64,000 bases of DNA from Dehalococcoidia bacterium. Its GTDB lineage: Bacteria > Chloroflexota > Dehalococcoidia > DSTF01 > JACRBR01. Where the stretch lies: assembly GCA_040902535.1 (NCBI GenBank), contig JBBDXD010000001.1:1-64000 (forward strand), given 5' to 3'. Below the pieces are notes generated by a model. That model was given only the letters and a program-made list of their open reading frames with translations. It did no database searches and had not been told where the DNA came from. Of the stretch, positions 34,108 through 44,300 are shown piece after piece; the first letter of the stretch is position 1, and every line of letters starts with the position of its first letter. Both the position numbers and the translations under genes were made by a program.

Positions 34108-37100
34108 TCATGGAATGACTTCCGCAAGCGGGATCTTTCGCACTACGCCACCCGCCGCGTCCGCCACCCACACACTCGTCCCGTCCGTCGCGATGCCAAC
34201 TGGTCGTACCGTCGGAGATGCGCCTTCCTTCGGCGGATCGTACGCGGCGATTTGCGTGCCGTCCGTGCCGAACGCCAGCACCTTGCCGCTGGCGGGGTCC
34301 GTCGCGAGCAGCCGTCCATCAGGCAACAGCGCAAGGTACGCCCGGTCCGTCACCGCCTCACTGCCCCACGATGGCACCGCGATCTCGCTCTTCTGCTGCA
34401 ATTCGCCGTCGAAGACGCGCACGATGCGGTTCCAGTAGTCCGCCACGTAGATGTCGCCATTCGGCGCCACGACGACGCCGACGGGTTCGCTGAACTCGGT
34501 CTCGCCGTCCTTCCAGCCGTTGCTGCCGTGCTGTCGTACGAACTCGCCGTCCGGCGTGTACTCCAGCAGGCGGCCGTTGCCCGTGTCGCTGAACAGCACG
34601 TTGCCATTGGCCAGCAGCGTGATGTCACGCGGTCCGAACAGCGTCGCGGGGTCACCATCGGTATCGGCGGCGACGCCTCCCGTGCCCCATTCGTCGACCA
34701 TGTTCAGGTCCGCGTCGAGCTTCACGATCTTGTGGTTCCAGGTATCGGCGACGAACACCGTGCCATCCGGGCCGACGGTCATCGACCACGGCTGGTTGAA
34801 CTTGAATGTCGAGTTGAAGCCGCCCGCCGCGGCGATGAAGTTGCCGTCCGCATCGTACTTCGAGATGCGGTTGTTGTTGGTATCGGCGACGTACAGGTTG
34901 CCGTCGGCGTCGAGTGCGACATCGGATGGGCTGTTGAGCTGTCCGGGCGCCGAGCCCGCGCTCCCTATGACCAGCTGCGTGCCTTCGGTGCGTACCGTCG
35001 GGCCGACAGGCTGCGGCGGCACAGCCTCGAAGCCGAGCGGGAAGAACGCTACCGCGTTCGCCGATCCGATCTGCCCGGGGGGCGTGCGCCGCACCAAGTA
35101 GTCGAGCCAATTCTCCCAGGCGTCCGGCGAGAAGACGTCGCCAAAGAAGTCGTTTGTGCTGTACGCGCCGTCGGCGCCCCGATACGACTCCGGAAACCAG
35201 CGGCGGTGAAAGTACGGGATGCCCTCTCCCCACAGTCCCCCGAGGCTCAGCTTCGATGTGTTGGCGTCGCCGATCAGGAGGATCGACCCTTCCTCGGGCT
35301 GGAAGTTATCGGTGATCGACGGATACGACACGTTGCGATAGTTCCTCAGGTACCACGCCCACGGCCATGTATAGCCGTCGACGGAGTCGACGACGATCGG
35401 CGTTTCTTTGCCGCGGCCTGACTCCCGGGCGAACGCGTCGATGTCCTCCATGAGTTCCGGAATATCGCCGGCGGTCTGCGTGTAGACCAGCACCTCGACC
35501 GGAACCTCGCCGTAGTCGCGCGCTGCGATGTCGCCCTTGTACGGATTGTCCGGGTGGCCCCACGATGCAAGCACGGCGGCGCGGAGTGAAAACACACTGA
35601 ACGCTGCGACGAGGCCGACGAGTGCGACTTGCATCGCCGTACGCGGGCTGAAGCTGCTATACGCCCAGTAGACGGCGACTCCGGCAACGATTGCAAGCGC
35701 CCACGCGCCGAACGACGCCACGGAGAACGGTCCGACGATCGTGAATACCAGCACCGAGAGTGCCGCCGCGACAGCGGCATAGATAAACGGCGCCAGCCGT
35801 TCCAGCTTCGGCAATTCGTCGCGCAGGTCAGTCCGCTCGATCATGTCGCCGACGAACTTGCCGGCGAGCACGGCCAGCGGCAGCGCGATGTGTACGCTCA
35901 GCCAGGGCATCTTTTCACCCGCGACAGTGAGCGCAAACGCCGTCGATGCGAGCCAGAACAGCAGGAACCTGTCCAGCGTGCTCATCGGAAACGAGAGGAT
36001 GGCGACCAGCACGATCGAGAACGGCAGCAGGACGTGCCACACCGACACCCCATCGCCGCCATCACCGCCCGGGCAGCCCTCCGCCGTGCATGGCAGAATG
36101 CCGTATCCGTGCGGCAGCAGAAGCAGCACGACGATAATCCCGACGCCAGCGCCGACGAACAGTGCGTGCGAAAGCTTGCCGCGGATCATGTAGTACAGCC
36201 CCGCCGCGACGGCGAGCGCCAACGGTAAGAACTCGTATACAGGGATCGTGATGAAGTAGTAGTAATCGGGCTGGTTGCCGCGCCGCACGTCCTGCTGACT
36301 CATCCAGTAGTCGAGCGAACCCCAGATGCCCGAGAAGAAGCCCTCGGGATTCGTGAAGAACGTCGTGTAGAGCAGGACGAACGGCACCCAGAACGCCGCC
36401 GCGGCGATCAGCCAGACGCGCGGATTCCAGACCAGCCCGATCACGGCGGATGCGGCGATCAGGAAGAAGATCGTCAGGTACGCGACCGTCGCCTCGTCGG
36501 GATGGACGTGGAAGTCGGAGCCCTCGTAGTTGCGGATCGTCCAATCGTGTCCGAAGAACGGCAGAAACTGCACCGCAGCCGCGTACATCGGCAGCGCAAG
36601 CGTCAACATCACGATCAGCAGCGACGCCTCGGTGGGGAGATGATCGAGCTTATATTTCGAGCGCCAATCGGCCAGGAATGGCCATGCTATCGCGACGATC
36701 CACGCCACCGGCATGAGCGCAACGACGAGCGCCACGTACCGCGGCGTATCGAGCTGCGACCGCTCGCGGATGCGGTCGGCGATGTGCACCGCCATCAGGT
36801 AGTCGAGGAAGCCGACTAGGGCGCCGATCGTGAAGAACGTCGTCTCCTTGGTGCAGAACGCGCCCGCCATGAAGCCGGCGGTCCAGTACAGCCACTTGTC
36901 TTCGCGCGACGATAGATACCGCCACATGAAGATGACGATGCCCAGCGTCCAGAACGCCGTATAGATATCTTCGCGCGTGAAGCGGCTGTAGTAGGTCAGC
37001 ATGGGCGAGAACGCGATGAAGGCGGCCGCCGCCAGTGCTCCCGCCGTCCCGATCTGCCTGCGCAGCAGCCACGGCATGAACACCATGGCCGTCCCCATCG

Positions 37101-37488
37101 CCGCTGCGAGCATGCGCGACTGGAACTCGCCGTCCCCGAAGATCCACATCACGAAGCCGTTGCCGATGAACTGGAAGGGGCCGTGCATGAAGGGCACGTG
37201 CTTGTACGTGTCGTTATTCGCGGTGCCGAACGTGAACACGTCCTCGAGGCCCTTCGTGAAGCCGTAGCTGAAGAACCCGTGCAGGCTCTCGTCGTGGTGC
37301 ATCGCGCGGGCGCCGAGGTTCCAGAAGCGCAGCACCGCGGCGAGCAGCACCAGCGATGCGTACGCGGTGATCTCCCAGTAGCGGGCGGACAACCCGGAAA
37401 GGCGTTCCCTCGTCTCGGCGCTGACGGCGAACGCCTTGAGGCGCTCGCCCGTCGATTCGTATGGAACGTCCTGGTCTTGTGTGCTCAT
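34108..37488 (-). CDS. Agl23-like GT-C protein fused to an NHL beta-propeller
   Basis: The 1126-residue protein starts with a polytopic GT39-like region of about twelve membrane segments (about 35-620). The first outer loop has ARAMHHDESLHGFF, the DE-type site of GT-C enzymes, and a TFGTANNDTYKHVPFMHGP segment matching the TIGR03663 (Agl23) family. Residues about 835-1126 are six or so NHL repeats (LNSPSDVALDADGNLYVADT; FADTWNHKIVKLD; VADYWNRIVRVFD). The propeller should lie outside the membrane. It overlaps the YYY gene by 4 nt. A role in lipid-linked sugar transfer to surface molecules is inferred. Confidence 0.88.
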   Translation of the reverse strand: MSTQDQDVPYESTGERLKAFAVSAETRERLSGLSARYWEITAYASLVLLAAVLRFWNLGARAMHHDESLHGFFSYGFTKGLEDVFTFGTANNDTYKHVPFMHGPFQFIGNGFVMWIFGDGEFQSRMLAAAMGTAMVFMPWLLRRQIGTAGALAAAAFIAFSPMLTYYSRFTREDIYTAFWTLGIVIFMWRYLSSREDKWLYWTAGFMAGAFCTKETTFFTIGALVGFLDYLMAVHIADRIRERSQLDTPRYVALVVALMPVAWIVAIAWPFLADWRSKYKLDHLPTEASLLIVMLTLALPMYAAAVQFLPFFGHDWTIRNYEGSDFHVHPDEATVAYLTIFFLIAASAVIGLVWNPRVWLIAAAAFWVPFVLLYTTFFTNPEGFFSGIWGSLDYWMSQQDVRRGNQPDYYYFITIPVYEFLPLALAVAAGLYYMIRGKLSHALFVGAGVGIIVVLLLLPHGYGILPCTAEGCPGGDGGDGVSVWHVLLPFSIVLVAILSFPMSTLDRFLLFWLASTAFALTVAGEKMPWLSVHIALPLAVLAGKFVGDMIERTDLRDELPKLERLAPFIYAAVAAALSVLVFTIVGPFSVASFGAWALAIVAGVAVYWAYSSFSPRTAMQVALVGLVAAFSVFSLRAAVLASWGHPDNPYKGDIAARDYGEVPVEVLVYTQTAGDIPELMEDIDAFARESGRGKETPIVVDSVDGYTWPWAWYLRNYRNVSYPSITDNFQPEEGSILLIGDANTSKLSLGGLWGEGIPYFHRRWFPESYRGADGAYSTNDFFGDVFSPDAWENWLDYLVRRTPPGQIGSANAVAFFPLGFEAVPPQPVGPTVRTEGTQLVIGSAGSAPGQLNSPSDVALDADGNLYVADTNNNRISKYDADGNFIAAAGGFNSTFKFNQPWSMTVGPDGTVFVADTWNHKIVKLDADLNMVDEWGTGGVAADTDGDPATLFGPRDITLLANGNVLFSDTGNGRLLEYTPDGEFVRQHGSNGWKDGETEFSEPVGVVVAPNGDIYVADYWNRIVRVFDGELQQKSEIAVPSWGSEAVTDRAYLALLPDGRLLATDPASGKVLAFGTDGTQIAAYDPPKEGASPTVRPVGIATDGTSVWVADAAGGVVRKIPLAEVIP

Positions 37489-40241
37489 TGGGCCGCCTCT
37501 GCGTCGCCTGTCAACCCCGTCGCCCTGTAGATGGTCACTTCCGGCGGGTCGCCTGGATTCTCCCGCGGTTCGTTCGACTGAAACATTACCGGCATCGCTT
37601 CAAACTTGGCCAGCCCCCCGCTTGATTCGTATTCCGTCCGTTCAAGTTGCCCCACGTACACATATGTAACGTCGTATTTCTCCAGGATTTGCCTCGCCTG
37701 CGTGATGTCAGACGTTGTGTATAGCGTACCAACGTCCTCGAAGCGCCCGGCATACGGCTCCGCCGATCCGCGCCACTGGTTCTCGTGTCCGACCCAACCG
37801 ACGATCGTCGGGATGCCCGTCGCGGCGGAGATGCGGCTCGCCAACGTGTAATCGTTGCCGACGGCCTCCGCGATCACGACCTCCTGGCCATCCGCGCGCT
37901 GATTCAGCCAGGCGATGCCTTCCCGCTCCGCCTGTGAGAAGTGCGCCAGACCGTGCAGGAAGGGGCCGCCGCCCAGAGGATCGCCGTCCGCCCGGTTCCA
38001 TGAGCCGCCGAGCGGGTACAGCGCCGCACCCAGCAACACCACGGCCGCGACGCCCGCCCAGGCGATTCGATACGTCCGTGCGTGCTCGAAGGTGACCCGC
38101 CAGTTCGACGCGAGGTAATAGAGCGAGAATCCAGCAGCGATAGCCAGCAACAGCCACGCCTGGTAGTACAGCTTGAACACCGTGTTCATCCGGTTGTTGA
38201 AGACATCGCCGACATAGAAGAACTCCGTGCCCAGGATCAGCAGGAGCGCGGTAGACGTCAGCAGCAGCGCGAACGTCGAAGCGTCCGATGAGCGATCGTC
38301 TCGGCGAGCGCTGATCTCGCCCCAGAGCGTCGCCAGCGCGATCGTCAGGACCGCCGCAAGAAAGATCGCCGTCATCCACGCGGCGCCGCGGTCCCCGACC
38401 TGAGAGAAGAAACCGGCGGCGTCCTCGAGCTTGGCATCGTCGGTCATGCGTTGCAGCCCGAACCAGATTGCCCAACCGACGATCACCAGCGCGCCGGGGA
38501 TCGCGCAAATTGCGTACGCGCGCTGCGTAAGCCGATCGCGCAACCCCAGGAATTTCAACAGCACGAACGGCAGCACGACCGCGAACAGCGGCCCCCAGAA
38601 CAAGAGCAGGTGCAACGGCCGCGTGCCCGGCTCCGTGATGCCCGTCCGCGTTACTACCGCGCCGATGCCAGCCGCCTGCGACGAGAATCCGGTGTAGAAC
38701 GGCAGATAGAGATCGACGGCGAGCAGGACGAGCGGCAAGGCGAACGACACGGTACGGACGGCGAGTTCCGCCGAAAAGTGCCACCGCGGGCGCGACAAAT
38801 ACCAGGCGAACAACGCCAGCAGCGCCGCCATCAAGAGGATCAGCCCGACGATCGCCGCCGGGGCCGGGCGCATCGCGACGAGCAGTACGATCAGCAACCC
38901 GAAGTGCAGCGCGCCGACCATGCCCAGCGTGAACAGCGCGTCCGCGGATAACGGGACGGATGTCGCAGGAAGAGCCTTGTTCGACCACGCACCCGACGCA
39001 CGCATCTGTCCGAAGTTCGCTACGAGTGCCGTGACCACGACGACAAACGCCATGGTCGCGATGTCCCACGTGTTGATAAACGCCAGGCCGCCAAGCATGA
39101 TCGCCGCGCCCACGAGCAGCAGCGGCCGCTTCAGCCAGAATGTGATGTCAAGCGGCGCGTCGCTGCGGAAGAGCGTCAGCGCCAGCGCGACGACGAGCAG
39201 CACGAACGGCAGCGCCATGACGTGCGGGTGCAAGTCGCCCAGCAGAAAACTGAACATCGGGAATTCTGTGATCGCGCGGAAATCGCGCGTCGGATCGGTC
39301 GGGTGTGCTGCGATCTGATAGATGCGCGACGCGTTGAAGAAGCCGAAGAAGTCACTCGGGTACCAGCCGTTGCGCGGCTCATCGGCCGTCAGACCGGAGA
39401 TATCGACCCAGTCGTAAAATCCGGCACCGCCAATGTCGTACGCCGACGCAAAGACGAGGACCCAGGCGAGATTCCCCATCACGACGAGTATGAGCGCCCC
39501 CGCGAACGCGAAGACCGGCGGCTTCCAGCTGAGGTCCCCGATTGTGCGGGCGCGTTGCGTCGCGACGGCCGTCGCTGGCATGGCGCCGGGCTTGTCACGC
39601 ACGAGCGTCGTTTCGCGCATCTGCACCAGGTTGTAGATGATGCCGAACGCACCGACGAGCGTCAGCGTCGCGATCATCGCGAGGCCCATGTTGTAGCCAA
39701 CGTCGGCGGGGACACCGGTGAGCTGCGTCACGACGCCCACGATGAGATATCCAAAGTAGTAGTACGCGACCGTGTGCCCTGCCAGCCACGGGTCCTCGGG
39801 CGGGAAGTGCTCGGCGCGGATCGTCGCGTTCAGGAACATCAGATCCATGGGCTGCTCTGTGCCGGAGATCTGCCCGACCGTCGACCGCAGGGACACCGCG
39901 ATCGCGAACACCACCAGCAGCATGACCTCGACGCCAACGACGTAGCGCCAGTTTGCGCGGAGCCATTCGAGTAACTCGCCCGCCCGCGCGTACAGGCACA
40001 GTGCCGCGATGGCCGCGAGCACGAACAACGCGCCCATGATGCCGCTGGGGGAGTTGGGCAAGACGGCGATCCAGTTCTCGCTGCTGAAAAACCAGAACGT
40101 GAACCCCAGGAAGAGCAGTCCGAGCGGCTTGGACAATGCGTAACCACGGTCCGGCAAACGCCGAAACATCAAGAGGCAGAGCGGCAGCGTCGAGATGCCG
40201 ACGACCTGCAGGATCAGCCACCATCGGATCGCTTCGCTCAT
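37485..40241 (-). CDS. Chlor_Arch_YYY (TIGR03662/DUF2298) membrane protein
   Basis: The 918-residue highly hydrophobic protein has about seventeen membrane segments and the motif AYYYFG (YYYFG at 160-164) that names this family. Other conserved parts are PMDLMFLNAT, ISGLTADEPRNGWYPSDFFGFF, FPMFSFLLGDLHPHVMALP and MNTVFKLYYQAW. It ends with a soluble domain of about 110 residues (IVGWVGHENQWRGS; YDVTYVYVGQLER). The family is known mainly from Chloroflexi and some archaea and is usually near Agl23-like genes, as here. It probably is a GT-C-type transferase. The biochemical activity is not established. Confidence 0.92.
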   Translation of the reverse strand: MSEAIRWWLILQVVGISTLPLCLLMFRRLPDRGYALSKPLGLLFLGFTFWFFSSENWIAVLPNSPSGIMGALFVLAAIAALCLYARAGELLEWLRANWRYVVGVEVMLLVVFAIAVSLRSTVGQISGTEQPMDLMFLNATIRAEHFPPEDPWLAGHTVAYYYFGYLIVGVVTQLTGVPADVGYNMGLAMIATLTLVGAFGIIYNLVQMRETTLVRDKPGAMPATAVATQRARTIGDLSWKPPVFAFAGALILVVMGNLAWVLVFASAYDIGGAGFYDWVDISGLTADEPRNGWYPSDFFGFFNASRIYQIAAHPTDPTRDFRAITEFPMFSFLLGDLHPHVMALPFVLLVVALALTLFRSDAPLDITFWLKRPLLLVGAAIMLGGLAFINTWDIATMAFVVVVTALVANFGQMRASGAWSNKALPATSVPLSADALFTLGMVGALHFGLLIVLLVAMRPAPAAIVGLILLMAALLALFAWYLSRPRWHFSAELAVRTVSFALPLVLLAVDLYLPFYTGFSSQAAGIGAVVTRTGITEPGTRPLHLLLFWGPLFAVVLPFVLLKFLGLRDRLTQRAYAICAIPGALVIVGWAIWFGLQRMTDDAKLEDAAGFFSQVGDRGAAWMTAIFLAAVLTIALATLWGEISARRDDRSSDASTFALLLTSTALLLILGTEFFYVGDVFNNRMNTVFKLYYQAWLLLAIAAGFSLYYLASNWRVTFEHARTYRIAWAGVAAVVLLGAALYPLGGSWNRADGDPLGGGPFLHGLAHFSQAEREGIAWLNQRADGQEVVIAEAVGNDYTLASRISAATGIPTIVGWVGHENQWRGSAEPYAGRFEDVGTLYTTSDITQARQILEKYDVTYVYVGQLERTEYESSGGLAKFEAMPVMFQSNEPRENPGDPPEVTIYRATGLTGDAEAAQ

Positions 40242-40351
40242 ATAGCCCCTGGCGCTGGCGCATGCGGGTTCCGGCGTCTACGGGGAGTACGTGAGGTGAG
40301 GGGCGCGGGTTTGGGCTGACGGACAGGCGGCGATGGCATCAAGAGCAGAAT

Positions 40352-41305
40352 CTACTGAAAGAGCGCTTCGACGAATTCATCTGCGTCGAACGGCGTCAGA
40401 TCTTCGGGCTTTTCGCCGGTGCCGATGAAGCGCACGGGTATCTGAAGCTGATCGGCCACCGCGAACACGATGCCGCCCTTCGATGTGCCGTCGAGCTTCG
40501 TCAGGCAGAGCGCCGTGATCGGCACCACTTCAGAAAACGCCTTCGCCTGCACCATGGCGTTCTGGCCGGTCGTCGCGTCCAGCACGAGCATCACCTCGTC
40601 CGGCCCTTCCGGCACCTTGCGTTCGATGACGCGGCGGATCTTGCCCAGTTCCTCCATCAGGTTGAACTTCGTATGGAGCCGGCCGGCCGTGTCGATGATC
40701 AGCACCTCGGCGTCGCGGCTCTCGGCGGCCGTCATCGCATCGAACACGACGGCGCCCGGGTCGGCGCCCTGCTTGTGGGCAATGACGTCGGCATCGACAA
40801 CCTCACCCCAACTCTTGAGCTGCTCGATGGCGGCGGCGCGAAACGTATCGGCTGCCGCGACGACGACCTTCTCGCCGTCCTCCTTGTATGCTTGCGCCAG
40901 CTTCGCCACAGTTGTCGTCTTGCCCGTGCCGTTCACGCCAACGACGAGGATGATTGCCGGTCGCGTCTCTGGAGGCGGCCCCTCGTCCCCCCAGATGCGC
41001 CCCTTCTCTCGGCCCGCCTGCAAGATGTCGACCAGTTCGTCTTTGAGGAGTTCTCGGACCTCGGACACGTCCTTGACGCGCCCCTGGTCGACGGCGACCT
41101 GCAAGTCCGTCAGGATCCGTTGCGTGGTAGCGACACCCGTGTCTGCGCCGATCAACAGCTCTTCCAGTTCTTCCCAGATCTCGTCGTCGAGCTTCGCCCG
41201 GTCGAAGAGACCCGAAATGTTGCTGAACCAGCCCTTGCGGGTGCGCTCGAGCGCCTGCTCGGTCTTCTGGTCGGTCTCTTTCGTGCGCTTGAAGATGCGG
41301 AGCAG
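40352..41305 (-). CDS. ftsY: signal recognition particle receptor FtsY, apparent CTG start
   Basis: The 317-residue GTPase receives ribosomes targeted by SRP at the membrane. NG-domain motifs are complete: G1 GVNGTGKTTTVAKLA, DTFRAAAIEQL, DTAGRLHTKFNL, TKLDGTSKGG and IGTGEKPEDLTPFD. The N domain reads RTRKGWFSNISGLFDRAKLD then EELEELLIGADTGV. The frame upstream hits TAG before any ATG, GTG or TTG. The first possible start is CTG at 41305, six nt after a perfect AAAGGAGG, giving MLRIFKRTKE. A start at the TTG 41155 would remove most of the N domain. It follows smc by 77 nt. Confidence 0.93.
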   Translation of the reverse strand: MLRIFKRTKETDQKTEQALERTRKGWFSNISGLFDRAKLDDEIWEELEELLIGADTGVATTQRILTDLQVAVDQGRVKDVSEVRELLKDELVDILQAGREKGRIWGDEGPPPETRPAIILVVGVNGTGKTTTVAKLAQAYKEDGEKVVVAAADTFRAAAIEQLKSWGEVVDADVIAHKQGADPGAVVFDAMTAAESRDAEVLIIDTAGRLHTKFNLMEELGKIRRVIERKVPEGPDEVMLVLDATTGQNAMVQAKAFSEVVPITALCLTKLDGTSKGGIVFAVADQLQIPVRFIGTGEKPEDLTPFDADEFVEALFQ

Positions 41306-41382
41306 ACGGCGCCTCCTTTGGCCCGCGCCATTCTATCGGCTGCTACCCGCGCCGTGAAGGAAAGCCGCCGAACGGGGCAGGC

Positions 41383-44300
41383 TCAGTTCGCCGAGTGCGG
41401 GACGTCCGCCAGCTTCAAGCCGAGTATCCGCGAGACGCTGTCCCCGCCCATCGACACGCCGTAAATCGCGTCCGCAATCTCGATGGTCCGCCGGTTGTGC
41501 GTGATGATGATGAACTGGGTCTTCTCGGCGAGCATCCGCAACTCTTCGACGAAACGCCCGACATTGGCCTCGTCCAGTGCCGCATCGACCTCGTCCAGCA
41601 CGCAGATAGGCGAGGGATTCGCCTGCAGCAGCGCGAAGAGCAGCGCCACCGCCGTCAACGACCGCTCACCGCCCGAGAGCAGCGCCAGCGACCCGAGCTT
41701 CTTGCCGGGAGGCTGCGCGAAGATCTCGATGCCCGGCAGGCCGTACTCATCCGCCTCGCCAAGTTCGAGCCGTGCGCTGCCGCCACGAAAGAACGCGCTG
41801 AAGTAACGCTCGAATTCCTGGTTAACCGTTTTGAACGTCGCGCGGAACCGCTCGCGAATGATGCCGTCCAACTCACCGATCGCGCTCTGCAACTGCTCCT
41901 CCGCCGATGTGAGATCGGTGAGCTGACCCGAGAGGAAATCGAACCGTTCGCGATTGTCGGCGTAATCGTCGGCCGCCTGCTCGTTGATGGGGCCGAGTGC
42001 GCGAATCTGCGCCCGCAGGTCGGCGATCCGGTCGCGCACCTCGGTGGAATTGATCGTCGAGCCGCCGCGCATCGGTGGCACGTCTTCCAGGTCGTCCTCG
42101 GAGCGCATCCATGTGGGCAGGTCGCCCTGGTTCTCGACGTAGGCTTCCGCGGGCTTGGCTTCTGAGTCCGTCTCGAGGGCCGGCGCCCGTTCGATCTCGC
42201 CATCCGCAGCGACGACGAAGCCTTCCGCTTCGAAGTTTTGCTTGAGGCTGTCGACCTCTTCTCGCGTCGTCCGAACGTCGTTTTGCGCGTCGTAGAGTGC
42301 GCGCTCGGCATCGCGCATGCGGCCGTTCGCATCCATGAGCTCGGTTGAAAGCGAGCGCTCGCGCGACACAAACTGAGATAGCTCGCGACGCGCGGGTTCC
42401 AGCTCCTGCACCAGTCCTTCGACCTCGCCGGACTTCTCGAGAAGCTCGCGCTGCGTCGCCGCCAGCCGCGATGCCGTGCCTTCGACCTCCTCGCGCAGCT
42501 TGGCCCCCTGCGCCAGGCGCGTGGCGATCTGTCGCTCAATGCGTTCGCGCGTCACGCGATGCGCCTCCGTCGGCTGCCGCTCTGTGCGCAGCTCGCCCTC
42601 CATCTGCGCGACGATCGCGGCGTGCTCGGACACGACTTCGATCAAGTGCCGCCGCTCGGCCTCGATGCGCTCGACTGATCGGCGTTCTTCCTCCTCACGC
42701 ACGGCTGCCGCCTGCGCTTCCTGCGCGCGGGCGTCCCGCTGCACTTCGATGCGGCCGCGGCCGGAGGTGAGCCGCGCGATCTCGGCAACCGCATGCCGCA
42801 GCGCATCCCGTGATGCGACCAGGCGCGCGCTGACAGCGGTGAACCGTGTCCGAAGGCCGGCGAGTGCGGCATCCGAGCGGCCGCGCTCGTGACGCAGCCT
42901 CTCGACGTCCGTGTCAATCCGTTCGGCGTGCGCCGCTGCTTGCTCGGCGCGTCGTCGCGTGTCATCGAAGGCTGCCTGACGCTCTTCGACAAGCGGCCGC
43001 AGTCGTTCTATCTCCGCAGGCAGATCGCTGAGCTCCCGCTCGTGTACGAATGACGCCTGCACCGATGCGAATGAGCCCGCCGCGATCGACCCGATCGGCC
43101 GCAGCAGCACGCCGCTCGTCGTTGCGACGGCGCTCGCGAGCCCGCGCCGCACGAAGCGACGCGCCAACTCGACGTCTTCGACAACGACCGTACGGCCGAG
43201 CAGCGTATCGATCAGCTTGCGGTATCGGCCATCGCACTTCACGAGCTGCGACGCGACGCCGAGCACGCCGCGTTCCTTGATCAGGTTGAGCGGGCGCGTC
43301 TCATGGAAGTTGTCGAGCGCGTACATCGTCGCGCGACCCAAATCATGCGTCAGGAGCAGATGCAGCGCTTCCGTGACGTCGCGCTGCCGCTCGCAGATGA
43401 TCGAGAATAAGTTCTCCGCGAGCGCCGCCTCGATCGCCCGTTCTAGGCCCGGCGGCACCCTCAGGACTTGCCCCACCAGCCCCAGCACGCCCGGGAGGTC
43501 GAGGTCCGCGGGCGCCACCTCGCGCGTCTTGAGGATGTTCCCCGCTTCGAGCACGGCCCGCACGCCTGCGTCAGGCGCCTGCGGGCGCACCTCGAGCGTC
43601 TCGATCATCTCGAGCTTCAGCTGAGTCGACTCAAACTCCGCTCGAAGGGTCCGCAGTTCGTCTTCGATCGCCGCTTCGTCGCGCCGCGCGCTCGTTAGCG
43701 CCGATGCTTCGTACGTGCGCTCGCGGCTCGCGCGCTCGAGTTCTGCGCCGGTCCGGCGCGATTCTGCCAGCGCCGTCGCATACTCTTTCGCCCACGCCGC
43801 CATCTCGACGATCTGTTTCCTCCGGTCGGAGGCCGTCGAGTCCTGTTCCGACGCCAGCCGCACCAGCGTTTCCGCCTGCTCGCTGATGCGCCGCGTCAGC
43901 TCCTCCTCCGACGCTTTCGCGCGCGCGACCGACTGCTCGTGCAGCAGCGCCGACCGCTGCAGCGACAACATCTCCTGCTCCGCTGCGGAAAGCCGCTTCC
44001 GGTGCTCCTCGAGCGCCGCCTGTGCTGCTTCGAGTCGCGTCTGCAATTCCGATGTGTCGACCGCAACCGTCAATGACGCCTGGGCTTCGGCTTCGGCGCG
44101 CATCTGCCCGAGTTCTGCATCGACCTCCTGGATACGCTCGCTGAGCATGTGCTCGCGCTCCGTGTCCAGCGTTGTGCGCCGCTCGAGATCGCTGACGTAG
44201 TCCTGCATAGACCGTAAGCGCGTCTCGCGGGAATTGATCTCGGCGCGGCGCTCATCGATGGCGGCGCGGAGCTGCGCCAGGCCGTCCTCGCAGGCCTTCG

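Noticed and set aside
41153-41305. ftsY starting at TTG 41155
   Set aside because: It would delete most of the conserved N domain, which is plainly encoded upstream in frame.
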